Shown one piece after another: positions 38,450-50,099 of a stretch of 64,000 nt of DNA. Numbering within the stretch: position 1 is the first letter of the stretch; each line of letters opens with the position of its first letter. This stretch comes from Isoetes taiwanensis (taxonomy: Eukaryota > Streptophyta > Lycopodiopsida > Isoetales > Isoetaceae). A program made the position numbers and the translations under genes. The notes beneath the pieces were generated by a model. The model was not told where the DNA came from, searched no databases, and was given only the letters and a program-made list of their open reading frames with translations. The DNA is taken from positions 10,898,219-10,962,218 of the forward strand of contig JAJEKV010000025.1 in NCBI GenBank assembly GCA_021234155.1, given 5' to 3'.

Positions 38450-38662
38450 CACCATAGAAGCTTCTTGAGCACCATCACGTGGAGCTTCTGCAGCATAAAT
38501 AAACATTTGATGTTGTGGAAGATCCATTATTGTCTAGTAATCTTGTCTGAGTTGCAACTCGGGATCTTGTCTTATACTTAAGGCTAGATCCATGTTGATA
38601 TGAAAACTTTAATCAACTATGTTGGTGAAGAATTTAATCTTCCAATAAATAATGGAGAATAA
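38450..38662. other. Interior of the split repeat
   Basis: This unique-looking stretch lies between part A copy 1 and the CACTA insertion. It contains GAGTTGCAACTC, a perfect 12-nt palindrome 11 nt after a CTAG. Its order resembles a Helitron end, but the stem is short and I do not call it. Confidence 0.4.
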
Positions 38663-38665
38663 TTC
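38663..38665. other. CACTA target-site duplication, left (TTC)
   Basis: TTC directly before CACTA at 38666. It is matched by TTC directly after the right terminus at 58183-58185. Three-base duplications are the rule for CACTA elements. Confidence 0.85.
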
Positions 38666-38696
38666 CACTACAAGAGAAGGGGTTCATTAGTGTCAT
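38666..38696 (+). repeat. CACTA left terminal inverted repeat
   Basis: 31 bp beginning CACTACAAGAGAAGG, matched to the right end with three transitions. Confidence 0.9.
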
Positions 38697-38814
38697 TAGT
38701 TGTGTCAATACTTGGCCTAAAATGGCAACTCGAATTTCTTTTATAACTGACGCTATGGGTGAGGCAACCCGGTGACACAAATGTGGCAATGAGAACGTCA
38801 TAAATACTGTCTGG

Positions 38815-41800
38815 GCACCTTCACAAGCTAGGGCTCCCTGCTTATCAATCTATCAAGCTTGTGGCAAAAGATCAACGTTGCTTTCTTTTGATGTTTGAAT
38901 CTCCTGAACCGGCTGCTCAACTCATAGAACGAGGTGTTGATCCTCTCTGGAAGCACTTCTTGCTCTATCAACAGTATGTTCCTGGATCCTTTCCAGCTAA
39001 GCCAGATGGCTTACGCGCCCCCTTCTGGTTTGCTCTCGAAGATTTTCCTCCAGAGTTGCAGGATTCCAAGTTCATTTCTGCCATTGCTAATGAGATTGGA
39101 CTCCATTTGCAACACTCCATAACCAATGGCATCATCAAGGTTTGCATGGCAAGGCCCATTCATCGTGATTTGCCTCAAACAATTGTTGTCCAAAGCGGGC
39201 CCATGTTCTTTCCATTTAAGCTGTCCTTGTTGAATGGTCCTGAGCTAGCTCTCATGTTTTCCCGGCCCCTCTCTTTGCTCAATATCGTAGGGTTCACCAA
39301 CAGTGATTCTCCACCGCCCTCGGGTACTCCATGCTCCTAGATCAGCTCCCACCTCGGGGATATCTCACAAGTCCCTCAGGCTCGTGATTGCCCCCCGCTC
39401 TTCGGGGCAGCGGCTCCACCTCGGTCTGGATCACCAAATGTTGAGACCGGGCTGAAATCCGAAATTGCAAGAGCAAATTGAAGAGGCTCGTGGGCGATAT
39501 GGACATTGATCTACGTGGCTTTCCACCCACCACCTAAACATCCACCGGCTCACAACCAACCAAAAGTCGCTAAGGGATCTAATTCCTCTGCATCCAAGCC
39601 CTCGCCTCGCCTTGGTGGCAATCGCCCTCCCATTGCATCCCATGGTGGTCGCTTTGATCCACTTCAGTGGGCTGATTTGGTTGACGAGGTTGCTGCCATG
39701 CCAGGTGCCCAGGAAACATCCTCAAGTTCCTTTGAGACACCAGTGGTCTCATCTGAATTGGCCCCATCACAAGATTAATGCGGTTAGTCTCATGGAATGT
39801 TCAGGGGGTAGCCTCTTCCCCCCTCAAGCGGAGTCGTATTTCGTTTTTTATCTAGATTGGATGCTCAGTTTGTATGTCTTCAAGAACATAAGTGTCGTAA
39901 GGGAGACGTATCAAAGCTTGCAGACATGATTGGTCGCAGGTTTAATGTCCTTATCGCAGCAGCTGATTTTGCCAGTGCAGGGGTCGTGATAGCATGGCTT
40001 CCTTCCTTGCCAGTCATCTTCACTCAGGCTGATCGCTTTGGTCGTTGGGCCCTAATTGTATGGCAGGAGCAAGGGGTTAAATATGGTCTAATTAATGTTT
40101 ATGCCCACAATAGACCTCATCAGAGAGCTTCACTGTGGGCCTCTTTTGACGAGGGAAGATACTCGGCTTGGGCTGCCACATTTCATGGCTTCTTGTTGGG
40201 GATCTCAATATGGTGGAAGTGGAGTCTGATCGATTGGGGCGACCTCTATAGTGGTATCTGGTTTTGAACGCCGGCAGTGGCTTCGTCTACTCCATGACTG
40301 CAACCTCTCGGAGATTGATGGTGAAGGTGCCTTCACTTGGTGCAATGGTCAAGTTGGTGGGGGTCGTGCAAGCTCTCGGTTGGATAGAGCTTATTGGAAT
40401 GCGGTACTGATTCGCGGCACTTCCGTGGTCTCTTTCGATTACGCCTCGTGAGATAACTTCGATTCGCACCACCATCCGCATTCATTTCGTGACGAGCCCT
40501 CAGAGCGGCTTGGCTTGGAAGGACGATGTTTTCGCTTGAATGTGAAGTTCTTAAAGGATGCTGACTTTCAAGAAGGTTGCAAGAATACTTGGACAACTGC
40601 CTTCAATCGACGTCGAGGTATGACTGGCATAGTGGATGCAATTGCGGCAATCAAGGGTTTTGCCAAAGAGTGGGGCCGAGAGTCTGCAGCAGCAGGTTGT
40701 ACTTTACTGGACACTTTGTATCAGGACCTGCTCCATTCTCGACAGGGGCGTCTTCCGTGTTTCACGATCGCGGATATTTTTGGCACGATCCAAGCATTGG
40801 AGGAGGAGCAAATTCAGCAAGCAAAGATGAAGGCAGGTCCGGTGGGTTTCGCGATGGAGACCGCTTATGCGGGCTTCTTTTTTCGTGCAACTAAGAGTCG
40901 TCACATGACATCAACCATGTCCTCATTGCTTTTGCTTGAATGGTTCGTTGCTAACAGAGCCGACCAACTCGAGCAAAGATCCGCATAACCACTTCCAGAC
41001 GTTTTTTGCTGAGAAACATCTTCCCTTTCAATCAGAAATGCAAGATGCTGTTTTATCTAGGATTTCCCCCATCATCTCTGGTGAGCAGCGCGACTCAATA
41101 GAGGCGGCTATGACAGCTGACGATTTAAAATCGGCAGTCTTTGAACTGAAAAGAGGCAAATGCCCAGGTTTGGATGGTTTGCCAATTGAGTTCTTCCAGG
41201 AGTATTGGGAATGGCTGGAGCCAGATGTGTATGATGCTTTCTGTGACTTTTCGGGCCATTCCACCGCTTTGGATAGAATTCTAAACACAAAGCCATCTCA
41301 CTCATCCCCAAGGTCGAGATCCTCGACTATTTCAGATTGGCTGCCCATCACCTTATTGTCATCCTCAGATATAAGATCTTCGCCAAGGCTTTTGCAGAAG
41401 GGGTAAAGGACATCTTGGCAGAGTCCATCTCAACAACCCAAATGTTTTTCTTCCAAAATCGGTGCATTTTGAATAATGTTGTTGCCACTAATCTACGGGG
41501 AATTTATTGGGCATGTAGGCAAAACCTTCCAGTTGTATACCTTAAACTTGACTTTGCAAAAGCTTATGACAGTGTCAGCTGGGAATTCATGCGTCGTTGT
41601 ATTCTAAGACTGGGATTTGGGGAACAATTCACATCGGATATTATGAAGCTGCATATCTCTGCTCGGCGACTGTCCTGTTCCATGGTGAGCCATCACATGC
41701 TTTTTCACTCGGTCGTGGTATTCGCCAGGGATGCCCTTTAGCACCATTGCTTTTCACAATTGTTGCGCGAGGCTTTGTCATTAGCTTATTCACCATTGCA

Positions 41801-41870
41801 ACGACAGAGGGACTTCTCCATGGTCTTGCAATGGAGGACGGCACACAAGAGGTTTGCAAATGCCACCTTT
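38815..41870 (+). pseudogene. L1-type LINE piece lacking both ends
   Basis: The 38861-39340 frame (DQRCFLLMFESPEPAAQLIE, then FPAKPDGLRAPFWFALEDFP) is a DUF4283-like ORF1, the normal plant L1 type, already missing its start. An endonuclease follows in two frames from 39780: RLVSWNVQGV, LDAQFVCLQEHK, GDLNMVE near 40198, and FTWCNGQ near 40334. The reverse transcriptase follows: KCPGLDGLPIEFFQ at 41160, PVVYLKLDFAKAYDSVSWEF at 41530-41590, and GIRQGCPLAPLLFT at 41720-41757. Similarity stops at about 41870, just before the catalytic ADD block. The 3' third, zinc tail and poly(A) are missing. LINE insertions normally keep the 3' end, so this looks like a deletion or a captured internal piece. At least four frameshifts. 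Confidence 0.85.
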
Positions 41871-42319
41871 AATGTCAAATACAGTGTCAGGACTTTTGTC
41901 ACCCATATGTCAAACATAGTGTCACCTAGAAAGCCAACTATAACATCATGCATAATGCCACTATTAACGTCATTGGTGAGATCACCTATAGAGTCACATG
42001 TACCACCATCTATAGTTCCACTTATAACTTCACATATAACGTCGCTAATAACACCACTCATAATGCTAATATTTTTGTCACAGATTATGCCACCCATATT
42101 GTCACCTCTAATAGCAAATTTATGGACACTTATAACGTCTACTTCCTCAATATTAATGTCACTTATGTTGCCAATATCAATGCCATTTATTTTGTCATCT
42201 ATATTGTCAATAATAATGCCATTTCTTGATCCATTGTTGCCGCGTATAATTATTATTTCTTGATCCATTGTTGCCACATATAGTGGCGTTACTATGCCAA
42301 CAACCACATTATATTATCA
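41871..42319. repeat. CACTA subterminal-like repeat block
   Basis: A dense series of short variants of CAC-TATAACGTCAC and AATAACACCACT, for example ACTTATAACTTCAC, CATATAACGTC and CTAATAACACCACTCATAA. The same words, in the same orientation, make up the 88-bp array before the right CACTA end. A 21-bp direct repeat (TTTCTTGATCCATTGTTGCC) occurs near 42222 and 42252. Open frames here are low-complexity artefacts. Confidence 0.65.
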
Positions 42320-42348
42320 CTAGTAACGGTGCCCAGCGTTGCTGGGCA
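42320..42348 (-). mobile_element. Helitron 3' terminus
   Basis: On the minus strand: a perfect 8-bp stem (42330-42337 with 42341-42348) and a GTT/AAC loop, then 6 nt, then CTAG (42320-42323), then T. It is the same family as the terminus at 31946, since both share GTTACTAG and the GCCC-GC...GC-GGGC hairpin. The element body must extend to the right of this point. I could not find its 5' end with confidence. Confidence 0.7.
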
Positions 42349-42349
42349 T

Positions 42350-43640
42350 ATTTTGGGAACCTTTAAATGTTGGGAACTTGTCTATTTGCGTAGAGCATCG
42401 TCTGGGCCATTGATCATTTTGGAAACATGTAGATTGCAAGTGGCCATGTCTATGGGTTGTTGATGGTGTTTACTAAATCTCATATAGTCATGGTCTCTTA
42501 CTGCTTGTACATGAATGTGGATGTGTTGTGGCTATAGATGAGTTGTGAACATCATGTAACCTTTTCGAAGCATTGCATTTGTTGTGTTATTTAGTGTGAC
42601 CTTTTGTTCATTGTGTATTGCACCTTTACCTATAGCTATCTTTAAAAGTACTTTGCTCCTTTATTAGAGATATCTTTAAAAATACTTGGATGTTAATTGT
42701 GTGTTCAAATAAAATACGAAACTTGTGTTCATGACTCTTGCCAATTAAATATGAAACATTGCAAAAGATGAAAGATGGATTTTCTTGAATATATATACGC
42801 CTACTTGCAAAAGATGAAGGATGGGCTTAATGGATTTTCTTGGATATATGTATCTATATGCGCCTACTGTGATAACTGTAGAAGCAAAAAAAATTTTTGA
42901 ACCAATGACAAAAAGTACATTGCAAAATAATGGGAACTATACCCACATTCATATGGCATTCATATGGCAGAACATTAAAAAGTACCACAACAATTACCAT
43001 GTCATAACTTATAACACAACAATTAACATGTAAGAACTTATAATATGCATGCAAGCTTTCCAAGAAGTTGCACCTACTAATTGTTGCTTCTTTACGTAAC
43101 ATGTTGATTCATGTTTTTCTTTAATGACTCTAGATTGCCTTCTTTCATATGCACTTGTTCTCGCTATTAGGCATTGGTTTCCTAGTCGGAGTTGAGGTTA
43201 AAACAATGAAGTGATTGTAGGTCGAAGAAAGCCAATGAAATGAATTTCTTCTTTATAAACCACTTCATTGTAGAAATCGAGGGCCTTTTAAGGTAATTAT
43301 TTTATATTGTATAATAGTATGACCTCATGTGAAAATAAAAAATGGAATATATTTGGATCAAAATCTAGACTCCAGTCACATTGTAAAGGGACATGAGAAA
43401 TAAGTTGATGGGAACACGTGCCAAGAAGGTAAGCAAAAACACAATCATTGTAACCTGCACAAACCCTTAATATTCTTCATTAATGTCGTCTCGTCCATCA
43501 CAACACCAGAGGATTTTCTTCTGTTTGAAGCCAGAAAGCTTGTTTCAAGCACATCATTCTTCTGAGCTATCTCGTTTGGCAGCAGAAAACATTGACTATC
43601 AGATTAGAATCTAACTTCTAACTAAAGGTGACATATCATA
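42350..43640. other. No gene
   Basis: AT-rich sequence just inside the Helitron terminus. No motif in any frame. Confidence 0.45.
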
Positions 43641-44135
43641 TGATCAGAACTTGAAAGACTTGAGTCATAGAACAATGAATCTCACATGCCCTAAATCACC
43701 TAATTTTCTAGCATCCAAGGAAAAGAGCTCAGCAGCATACGTTTCATCAACTTTGCCAGCTCCAAACATCTTTTTATTCCGATGCAGAGTATTTCTTTAC
43801 CAACAGACACAAAAGTCCACACGATACTTCTTTGGTGCTTCATCACCACTATTGCTGTAAAGAACAAATATGTTGGTCCAAAACTTCAGAAATAGAACAT
43901 TTATCAGCATATGATTATTCCCAGGTAGTAGAAAAGTAAACTTTTGGTCGAAATTAGACCTGAACACTATCTGACATGCAACGCTGCCAAGCAGGATAGA
44001 AGAGCCATCAATATTAGCTTCTGCATACTCTTTAAATATGGAACACTGACCAATTGCTGCAAGGGACATTTCCAAGCATATGAAAAAATCTTGGATATTC
44101 TCTGGACATTTTAAGATGTCCATTTTTATTGCCAA
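43640..44135 (-). pseudogene. Unidentified protein-like fragment
   Basis: A 112-codon minus-strand frame (43797-44135) and its continuation to about 43650 have a composition like a real protein (ICLEMSLAAIGQCS, then EANIDGSSILLGSVA and QKFTFLLPGNNHML). I cannot name the family. It shares the minus orientation of the PLATZ, GPAT and PPR pieces and may be a further captured exon. Confidence 0.25.
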
Positions 44136-44139
44136 TCAG

Positions 44140-45100
44140 ACACACGCACTGTGTAAGGATAAGCACACCTCATCATATCTTGACAAACAATAAACACCTA
44201 AATACAGTGCAACCACCGACAAATCTCCTATTTTCGGATCGTCGGTCTGTACAGTTGATGTATATATTCTCTCTGTTTTGAGGAGTATTGGTGTATACAA
44301 TGGCCGTGGTCTATTATGCATAGAATCATGGTCGCTAATGCCCGCTTTTTATGATACATAGTATAGGTGTTTTCGCATTTGATCCCCATTTTAGATACAT
44401 TATGCTACATTAGGGGGATCTGAGGAATTCCCCTTATACCGTTCAATTTGCAGCTCTATGCTTAAATTCTAGTGGTCCGCATCGTGATGAATGTCTCATT
44501 ATTTAAATTTTCGAAGTTTGGGCAATGTCGATTCCTCGTGCATATCCTCAAAGCATCGAGATGACCTCAAGACTGTCTAAGTTATGTATAGAAATGTGGT
44601 ATGGAGAAGCATTTTCACCACCGTAGTATTCATGGTTGAAGATTGACTGGCCTTCTTGTGAGAAGATGTATCATCCAATTATTTGAGTTGGAGCCTCTAA
44701 CGTTGTCACTCTGCTTCCTTTGGTTGTAAAACAAATGTCATGTCATTGTCCGCTTTATTCCCGCAAGCGCCATTTAACCGAATAGGAGAACTAATAAGAT
44801 ATATAGTATATAAATTGTTATGAGTCGGGTTGCTTCAAATTGAACGAAAAGGAATATCTATGTTTTAGCATTGGACCGAGGTGCAAAGTTTTATGCATTT
44901 AAGTAACTATGTACTTACCTTGCGTTCCCAAAGAACAAAAGCGTAACCGCCAAGAAGACTTCATATTTCACGTTTTGTCACGCCCTTTGCATGCCTTGGT
45001 CGTGATCTTTCATTTAGGAAAACTACTCTAGCACTTTTATGATGTAGGTCCGGACTCCGCCGGATCAAGCACCCTTTGTATTTCTCAAACCCCGATCACA
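44140..45100. other. No gene
   Basis: No coding motif or repeat that I can support. Confidence 0.4.
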
Positions 45101-45107
45101 TCATGGT

Positions 45108-45215
45108 AGGAAGATCTCCTGATCTGCATAGCCATAACCAAACCAGTTTACTAAAAGCATGAAAAGGAAGACCTTCTGATCTGCATAGTCATAACCAAGC
45201 CAGTTTACCAAAAAC
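45108..45215. repeat. 57-bp tandem duplication
   Basis: AGGAAGATCTCCTGATCTGC at 45108 is repeated as AGGAAGACCTTCTGATCTGC at 45165. Both run into CATAACCAA-CCAGTTTAC. Confidence 0.88.
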
Positions 45216-45219
45216 TTCA

Positions 45220-45440
45220 AAAAATTCTACCCACATTGTCCTTCCAAGACCGAATGCCATACTTCCTTACATACCTGCACCACATGATGACCCTTGTGAT
45301 CTGAAATGCAAAGAGAGCACAGCCCATTTCCCATATAATCCATGCAGTAGAGGTTGCATTCGTTTTTGGCCTGGTTTCCGTGAATTTGGCAAGAACTCTG
45401 ACATCTCTGCTGAAAGCTAGTGTTTTCTGGAGGGGCTGCG
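45220..45440 (-). pseudogene. PLATZ zinc-binding protein fragment
   Basis: PLATZ proteins are plant-specific, zinc-dependent DNA-binding factors that act in growth and seed or stress programmes. The minus-strand frame has FQQRCQSSCQIHG, then NECNLYCMDYMGNGLCSLC and DHKGHHVVQVC. It matches the N-terminal half of the family: CxxH, then CxxxxC, CxxC and an H-rich end. In family members the segment is YCLDC; here it reads YCMDY, so one zinc ligand is replaced by Tyr. The frame stops at about 45227 before the C-terminal half. The preceding 70 residues do not look like PLATZ. Fragment on the strand of the proposed Helitron. Confidence 0.8.
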
Positions 45441-45752
45441 GTTGATGATGCTGGGGCGGCAAAGAGCAGCGCCAGCCCCAGAGCCTCCCATGTTGAGGAA
45501 CGCCTTTCCCAAGTGCTCCGGGTAGGAAACAACAAATAATAGAAACTCAAAAACTCAGAAACTCTTCTATTTCGTTTTACATGTGCTGTGTGCCTGCCTT
45601 CTACTTCGTTCAACATGAGCTGTGTCTGAAGTGAAGGAAAATAGAACAAATGAAAATAGAACAGAGGATGGAATCGAGGAAAGCCTTTCCCAACTGCTAC
45701 GGGTAGAGCAGGAGTTGAAGACGAGGAACATGAAAACGGGTGGATATATCAG

Positions 45753-45789
45753 AACCCTAACCCTAAATGTCGAAATTAGGGTTAGGGTT
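45753..45789. repeat. Head-to-head TTAGGG inverted repeat
   Basis: AACCCTAACCCTAA (45753-45766), a 9-nt spacer, then its exact complement TTAGGGTTAGGGTT (45776-45789). The units are TTAGGG rather than the usual plant TTTAGGG. It is too short to be called a former telomere. Confidence 0.85.
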
Positions 45790-45839
45790 TCGTTGACGAC
45801 ATACTTACCCAATAACATTATAATACAAGAAATTTATCG

Positions 45840-46805
45840 CGGCGGCCAAGGCTGCCGCGAACATTTCTCTTCATCAACCGCTCAATGTTCCAGTGTTGAA
45901 GGCAAGAACATTCCCTCCGGTTTCAAATGCATGTGCTCCAAAGCTGTGGGATGCTACAGTTCTAGATAAATGAGGATGATGCTAAGAGTTAAATTCGTAC
46001 GTTTAAGTTCCTCTTCTTGAGCCTTGCATCTTCAAATTAGGTCTACAACCTTCATTATGCCACAATTCTTTCAATGTTTTGCTATCAAACCTATATGATT
46101 TCCAACTTGTAATCCATAAATCCCCAAAATTATTGTGATACATGGTATTGAGATAAGGGCACTATTGGTCTATGTGGACCAATGAATGATTCAAAGTCAA
46201 ATCCATGGCATGCAATTTTGGTGCTGAATCTATTTTTGCCTATTTACCATCTTTGCAGCATTGACGAACCGATAGATCATAGGAGCAAAGGCCAAAAAGC
46301 CTAATTTAACGTTTTTAAGGCTCAGTAATTCTATTGGATAGGCATTTATATTTTTTTGTTGGATGGGCATTTATAACTTGCAAATTCAGATGGCAAATTG
46401 CAATTTTATCTCAACCCTCAATCGTAGCAAAAGGGGCTTAAGTTAGGCAAGCCAAATATTTGGCCGGCTTCCTTAACGTTTTGCATCTTATATCTTCTTG
46501 TTTTTCATGGATCTTCTAGTATTGTTACAGATTGCCAAATCTTCTCTCTTTTCGAGCCCTTCTATGAGAAATTTTATCCATTGCATTCACAGGATCCAGG
46601 AATGGCAAGGATAATCCTGGTAATATTTCATCGTGTTGTCTGTTCTTGCTGGTTTTATTGCACCGAAGAAACCAAGATTAAACTGCAAAAAGCATTTATA
46701 ATCAGTGGGTTATAGTGGTATCAGATTAGCCATAGCTGACAGCAAGGAAATAATGTACACATGCATCAACTAGAACATCTACCCAAATTTTTATGCGTTC
46801 ATGAG
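45840..46805. other. No gene
   Basis: No motif recognised. A small GC-rich inverted repeat (GCGGC...GCCGC) lies near 45838-45860. Confidence 0.4.
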
Positions 46806-46809
46806 GTCA

Positions 46810-47430
46810 ATAACTAGTAGAAAGCTTAAGAGAATTCACAAAGACATGGAAATCTTGTGATAGGTTCCTCGCCAATAGTCTTTGAACTGGTATTAAGGAG
46901 GATGCCCACTTCTTCTTCATCATTTGCAAGAAGCTGTGCATTAAGATCAGTGAATATTTCCTCTCTGGGCATTCTGTCTGATTGAACCCAATGCTGAGTT
47001 GGTGACGAAGATGTCTTTCCCTCATTCTATGCCAGATCCACATGCTTTTTTGTTCCCAACATAGAAGTCTTGTTACGTCCAAAAACGCTAAGGTGCTTGT
47101 TGCAATAAAGCCTGTTGTTGGGCAGTACCCGAAGGCAGTACATGGCATGAGGATGCATGTCTTCCAGATAGAATTTGGATAGCACAGCCCTTATACCCCT
47201 GTGATCGCTGGTTCCTTTAGCCCTGCTACTGTTATGAATATCATCATTTGAATTGCTGCACTTTCTGATACCAAATGGCCACTTAACCATACCGTTGGAT
47301 ACATGAATAGCAATACCAGTGCCCTTACCACACTCGCTGCTTCAAAACAAACCAAATAGAAATATGGGAATAGATTGCTCCATCGAAGCAGTGCTCCTTC
47401 TAAGTCAAACACCAGACTGTGGTCTTCCCT
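46810..47430 (-). pseudogene. Glycerol-3-phosphate acyltransferase (GPAT) fragment
   Basis: This is the N-terminal region of the land-plant sn-2 GPAT family (GPAT1-8/RAM2 type), ER enzymes that make lysophosphatidic acid or monoacylglycerol for cutin and suberin. On the minus strand: SLVFDLEGALLRW (the HAD-like phosphatase start, family DLDGTLL), FPYFYLVCFEAASVVRALVL, SESAAIQMMIFITVAGLK, then after a frameshift near 47193 RAVLSKFYLEDMHPHA (family AVLPKFY-ED). The downstream part to 46810 is harder to align, with at least one more stop. The acyltransferase motifs (NHRT and following) are not present, so it is only the first third of a gene. The Asp of the phosphatase motif is kept but the second Asp is Glu. 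Same strand as PLATZ and PPR pieces. Confidence 0.8.
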
Positions 47431-47509
47431 GCCTTCGCAATTGCATGTATCTGCCCAACCAAATGAACCGTTACCCTGTTGTGCTCTTTTGTTTCCATGC
47501 CTAATCATG

Positions 47510-48785
47510 GATTTCCAGCTGTTTTTAATTCGAGATTGAAAAAAGAAATATAACCACTAGCCAACAGAGAAATCTTCCACTGCAACTAGCCCTTTGAACG
47601 ATCTTCTCGTTTCTATCGGATTTGTTGGGATGAGATGATGGCTGAAAACAGCAGTGCAGCAGAAAAGGCATAGGCATGTGAATAAAGAGAATGATGGAAG
47701 GATTAGCAACACGGTGAAAGCATATTTGACCTGTTTCTGGTTGGCATTTGACATCCCTTGTTGGCTAAAACACACAGAAAATCTCAAGCCCAGCTTCGTT
47801 TTCTTCTACCCATCTGCCAAGACTGCGCACCAGACAGCACCAGAGAACCAGGATTCCGTCCATTTTATCGATAGCGCCAAAAAAAGTTTTGCGCCCTGTT
47901 AAGACACAAGGAATTCCGTTGCATGCGAACTGGGTAGCAAATCCTTCAAGAAATGGACTGCCCAAATTCTAACCAGAGAAAGCAGCTTTGACGGATCTGC
48001 AAATTATGGAAAAAATGAATAGTTGCTTCATCAAAGAAGAAGACCGAAGAGACGCGGAGGATTAAGTGACTCTAAAGCAAGGAAAGGGTGTTCTTCCGCT
48101 ATTTTTTTTTCATGCGACAAAGATGCTCTTCCTTCTTCCGATTCTCAAAGTAGAAAATAGAACTGGCAGCAAACTGGAGGGAATAACCCAAAAGAAAGAA
48201 CTCCGGCAGTGGAAAAGCCAAAACCTAGCAACTCAAAAGCTGCCCCGGAAGCATGGGCAATATGGCATCCACCAAAAGCCATTTTAAAATCAGCGGCAGT
48301 GGAAGAAGCATATGCTGCGCGAATGCATCGATGCGAGAATGATCGCTGAGGCAGGCGGGCGATTGAAGCAAAGAAAGAAAGCCCTGTAAATTTTTCTCTA
48401 TACAATCGAAGAACACATGGCGGTGGATGTAAAAAAAACATTAAACACAGTTTATTGACGACGGGGAGAAAATATTTTTTTTTTTAGGCGGACGGAAAAA
48501 ATGAGAATGCTTTATATATGTTTAGATAGGATTGGATTGGATGATACACTTAAGATCCTAGAGAGCCAATTTGTACTTAAATAAATTAGTTAGAACAAGC
48601 AACCATTCAATTGATTTCGACATTAAAAAATGGATTTTGTTTTACAATGGTTTTGACATTAAACAATGGATTTTGTTCTACAATCTATAAGTTCACTTAG
48701 CCAGTTGCATAAAAACCATGGCTTTGTAATGTTTTTGTGATATAAAGCAAAGATAGCTGCTGCTAGTGCTACTGCTGCTGCTACT
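47510..48785. other. No gene
   Basis: No recognisable coding motif. Several mid-length minus-strand frames occur without family resemblance. Some could be untranslated or promoter parts of captured genes. Confidence 0.4.
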
Positions 48786-48789
48786 GGCA

Positions 48790-49147
48790 AGGGCAGTAGA
48801 CGCACATTGGACCTTGACAATACTTCATTGAAAGTCTTGTTGTTCTCCATTGCATTTTCTGGATGCAAATCAAACATCTCTTTTGCAACCATTTTACCTA
48901 GTCCAATGTCAGCAAAGATTCTGCATCCACCAAGCAAGACCTGCCAAGATATAACAGTAGGTTCAGATGGCATATTTGCCATAAATTGCTTAACCTCATC
49001 CAACCATTCTGCACAAACATCCATGGGCAAACTGGCAAACGTGACATCCATGGGCATTGGCGGTGGCCAGCATTTCCTCAAGGAGGCAAAACACATCAAC
49101 AACATGCCCATGTTGTGCATATGCTGCAATTGTAGCATTCCTGAACA
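48790..49147 (-). pseudogene. PLS-PPR protein fragment, C-terminal E-like region
   Basis: On the minus strand, NATIAAYAQHGH then VFCLLEEMLA (one frame) is followed by EWLDEVKQFMANM and VISWQVLLGGCRI, then GLGKMVAKEMFDLHPEN (another frame). This is the last PPR repeat plus the E1-like segment (W--LL--CR----LG---A---F-L-PEN) that precedes E/DYW editing domains. After NVRLLPLP the match ends in a low-complexity Ala-rich stretch, and no DYW domain follows. It is broken by at least one frameshift. Confidence 0.75.
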
Positions 49148-49199
49148 CGATCCTCTTGATATGTTGTTTCTAACTTCTTATCCACACCATTCATCTTGA

Positions 49200-50095
49200 C
49201 TCTCCCAACTTTATAATGTAGCCTCTTCTAAACATCTTCCTGGCTCTTTCTCTTCCTTGGCCTCTTAGAAGAATGCAAATGAACAAACCCTGTGGTTGGA
49301 ACGTCGACACCAATGGCTATGGGGCTTTCAAGTCCTTCTCTCATGCCGATAAGGTGTATACCCCATGCACTAAAACCATCTAAAAACGTAAGAAATTGCC
49401 AACAACCAAATAAATGACTTTTGACCTTGAACTTTGACGCTTAACCGAGACCATAACTTGAATGCGGACTTCACCTGCAAACTATATAGGATTGATCTTA
49501 CACAAGTCAGGTATTCATTGTATAACCAAACTCTATAATAGTATCCTTTGCAAAGAACTTAGATCATGATAAAAACAATCAAAATCACACCGTGACGTAA
49601 CAAGCCCAAAGCATCTCGATTATGCCAACAAAGAAGTTGGGTCCGTGTAATAGAAATAATTGAAGAACTTTTAACCCATAGAATTTTAAGCAAACGTATG
49701 CACACTTTGGCCTCTCAAATCGAGATAAATGTTCCAAGAAACGCATGTACCAAGTAATAAGAAGATATCAACTTTAAGTTACATAGTTTAATCATGAAAA
49801 GGCAATACTGACACGAGACTTATAAATTACCTGAATATACCTAAACTATTACTTCAATTTACTCTAGAACATGCACAATGCAAAAATGTCAATAAGAAGA
49901 AGAAAGAAAATAAAAAGATTGACTACTTACCAAAACATGTTGATGATAATCAAGCCGGAAGTAATGCTAGCGCCTCTACTTGAAGGCAATCCCAATCTAA
50001 ATATTGAAAACGCAATAAGAAGGTAACGATAATCAGGAGGTAATGGTTATGATGATGAAAATGGTATGACCATATCGAGCGCCCACATAATTGCC
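49200..50095. other. No gene; spacer between PPR fragments
   Basis: No motif was recognised on either strand. If the two flanking PPR fragments came from one gene, this could be intronic or inserted sequence. Confidence 0.4.
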
Positions 50096-50099
50096 TTTA

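Noticed and set aside
38532-38565. CTAG followed by the palindrome GAGTTGCAACTC, like a third Helitron end
   Set aside because: The stem is only 6 bp, the spacing differs, and the sequence is unlike the other two termini.
41760-42307. Open frames of 93-173 codons on both strands
   Set aside because: Low-complexity translations of the subterminal-type repeat; no family resemblance.
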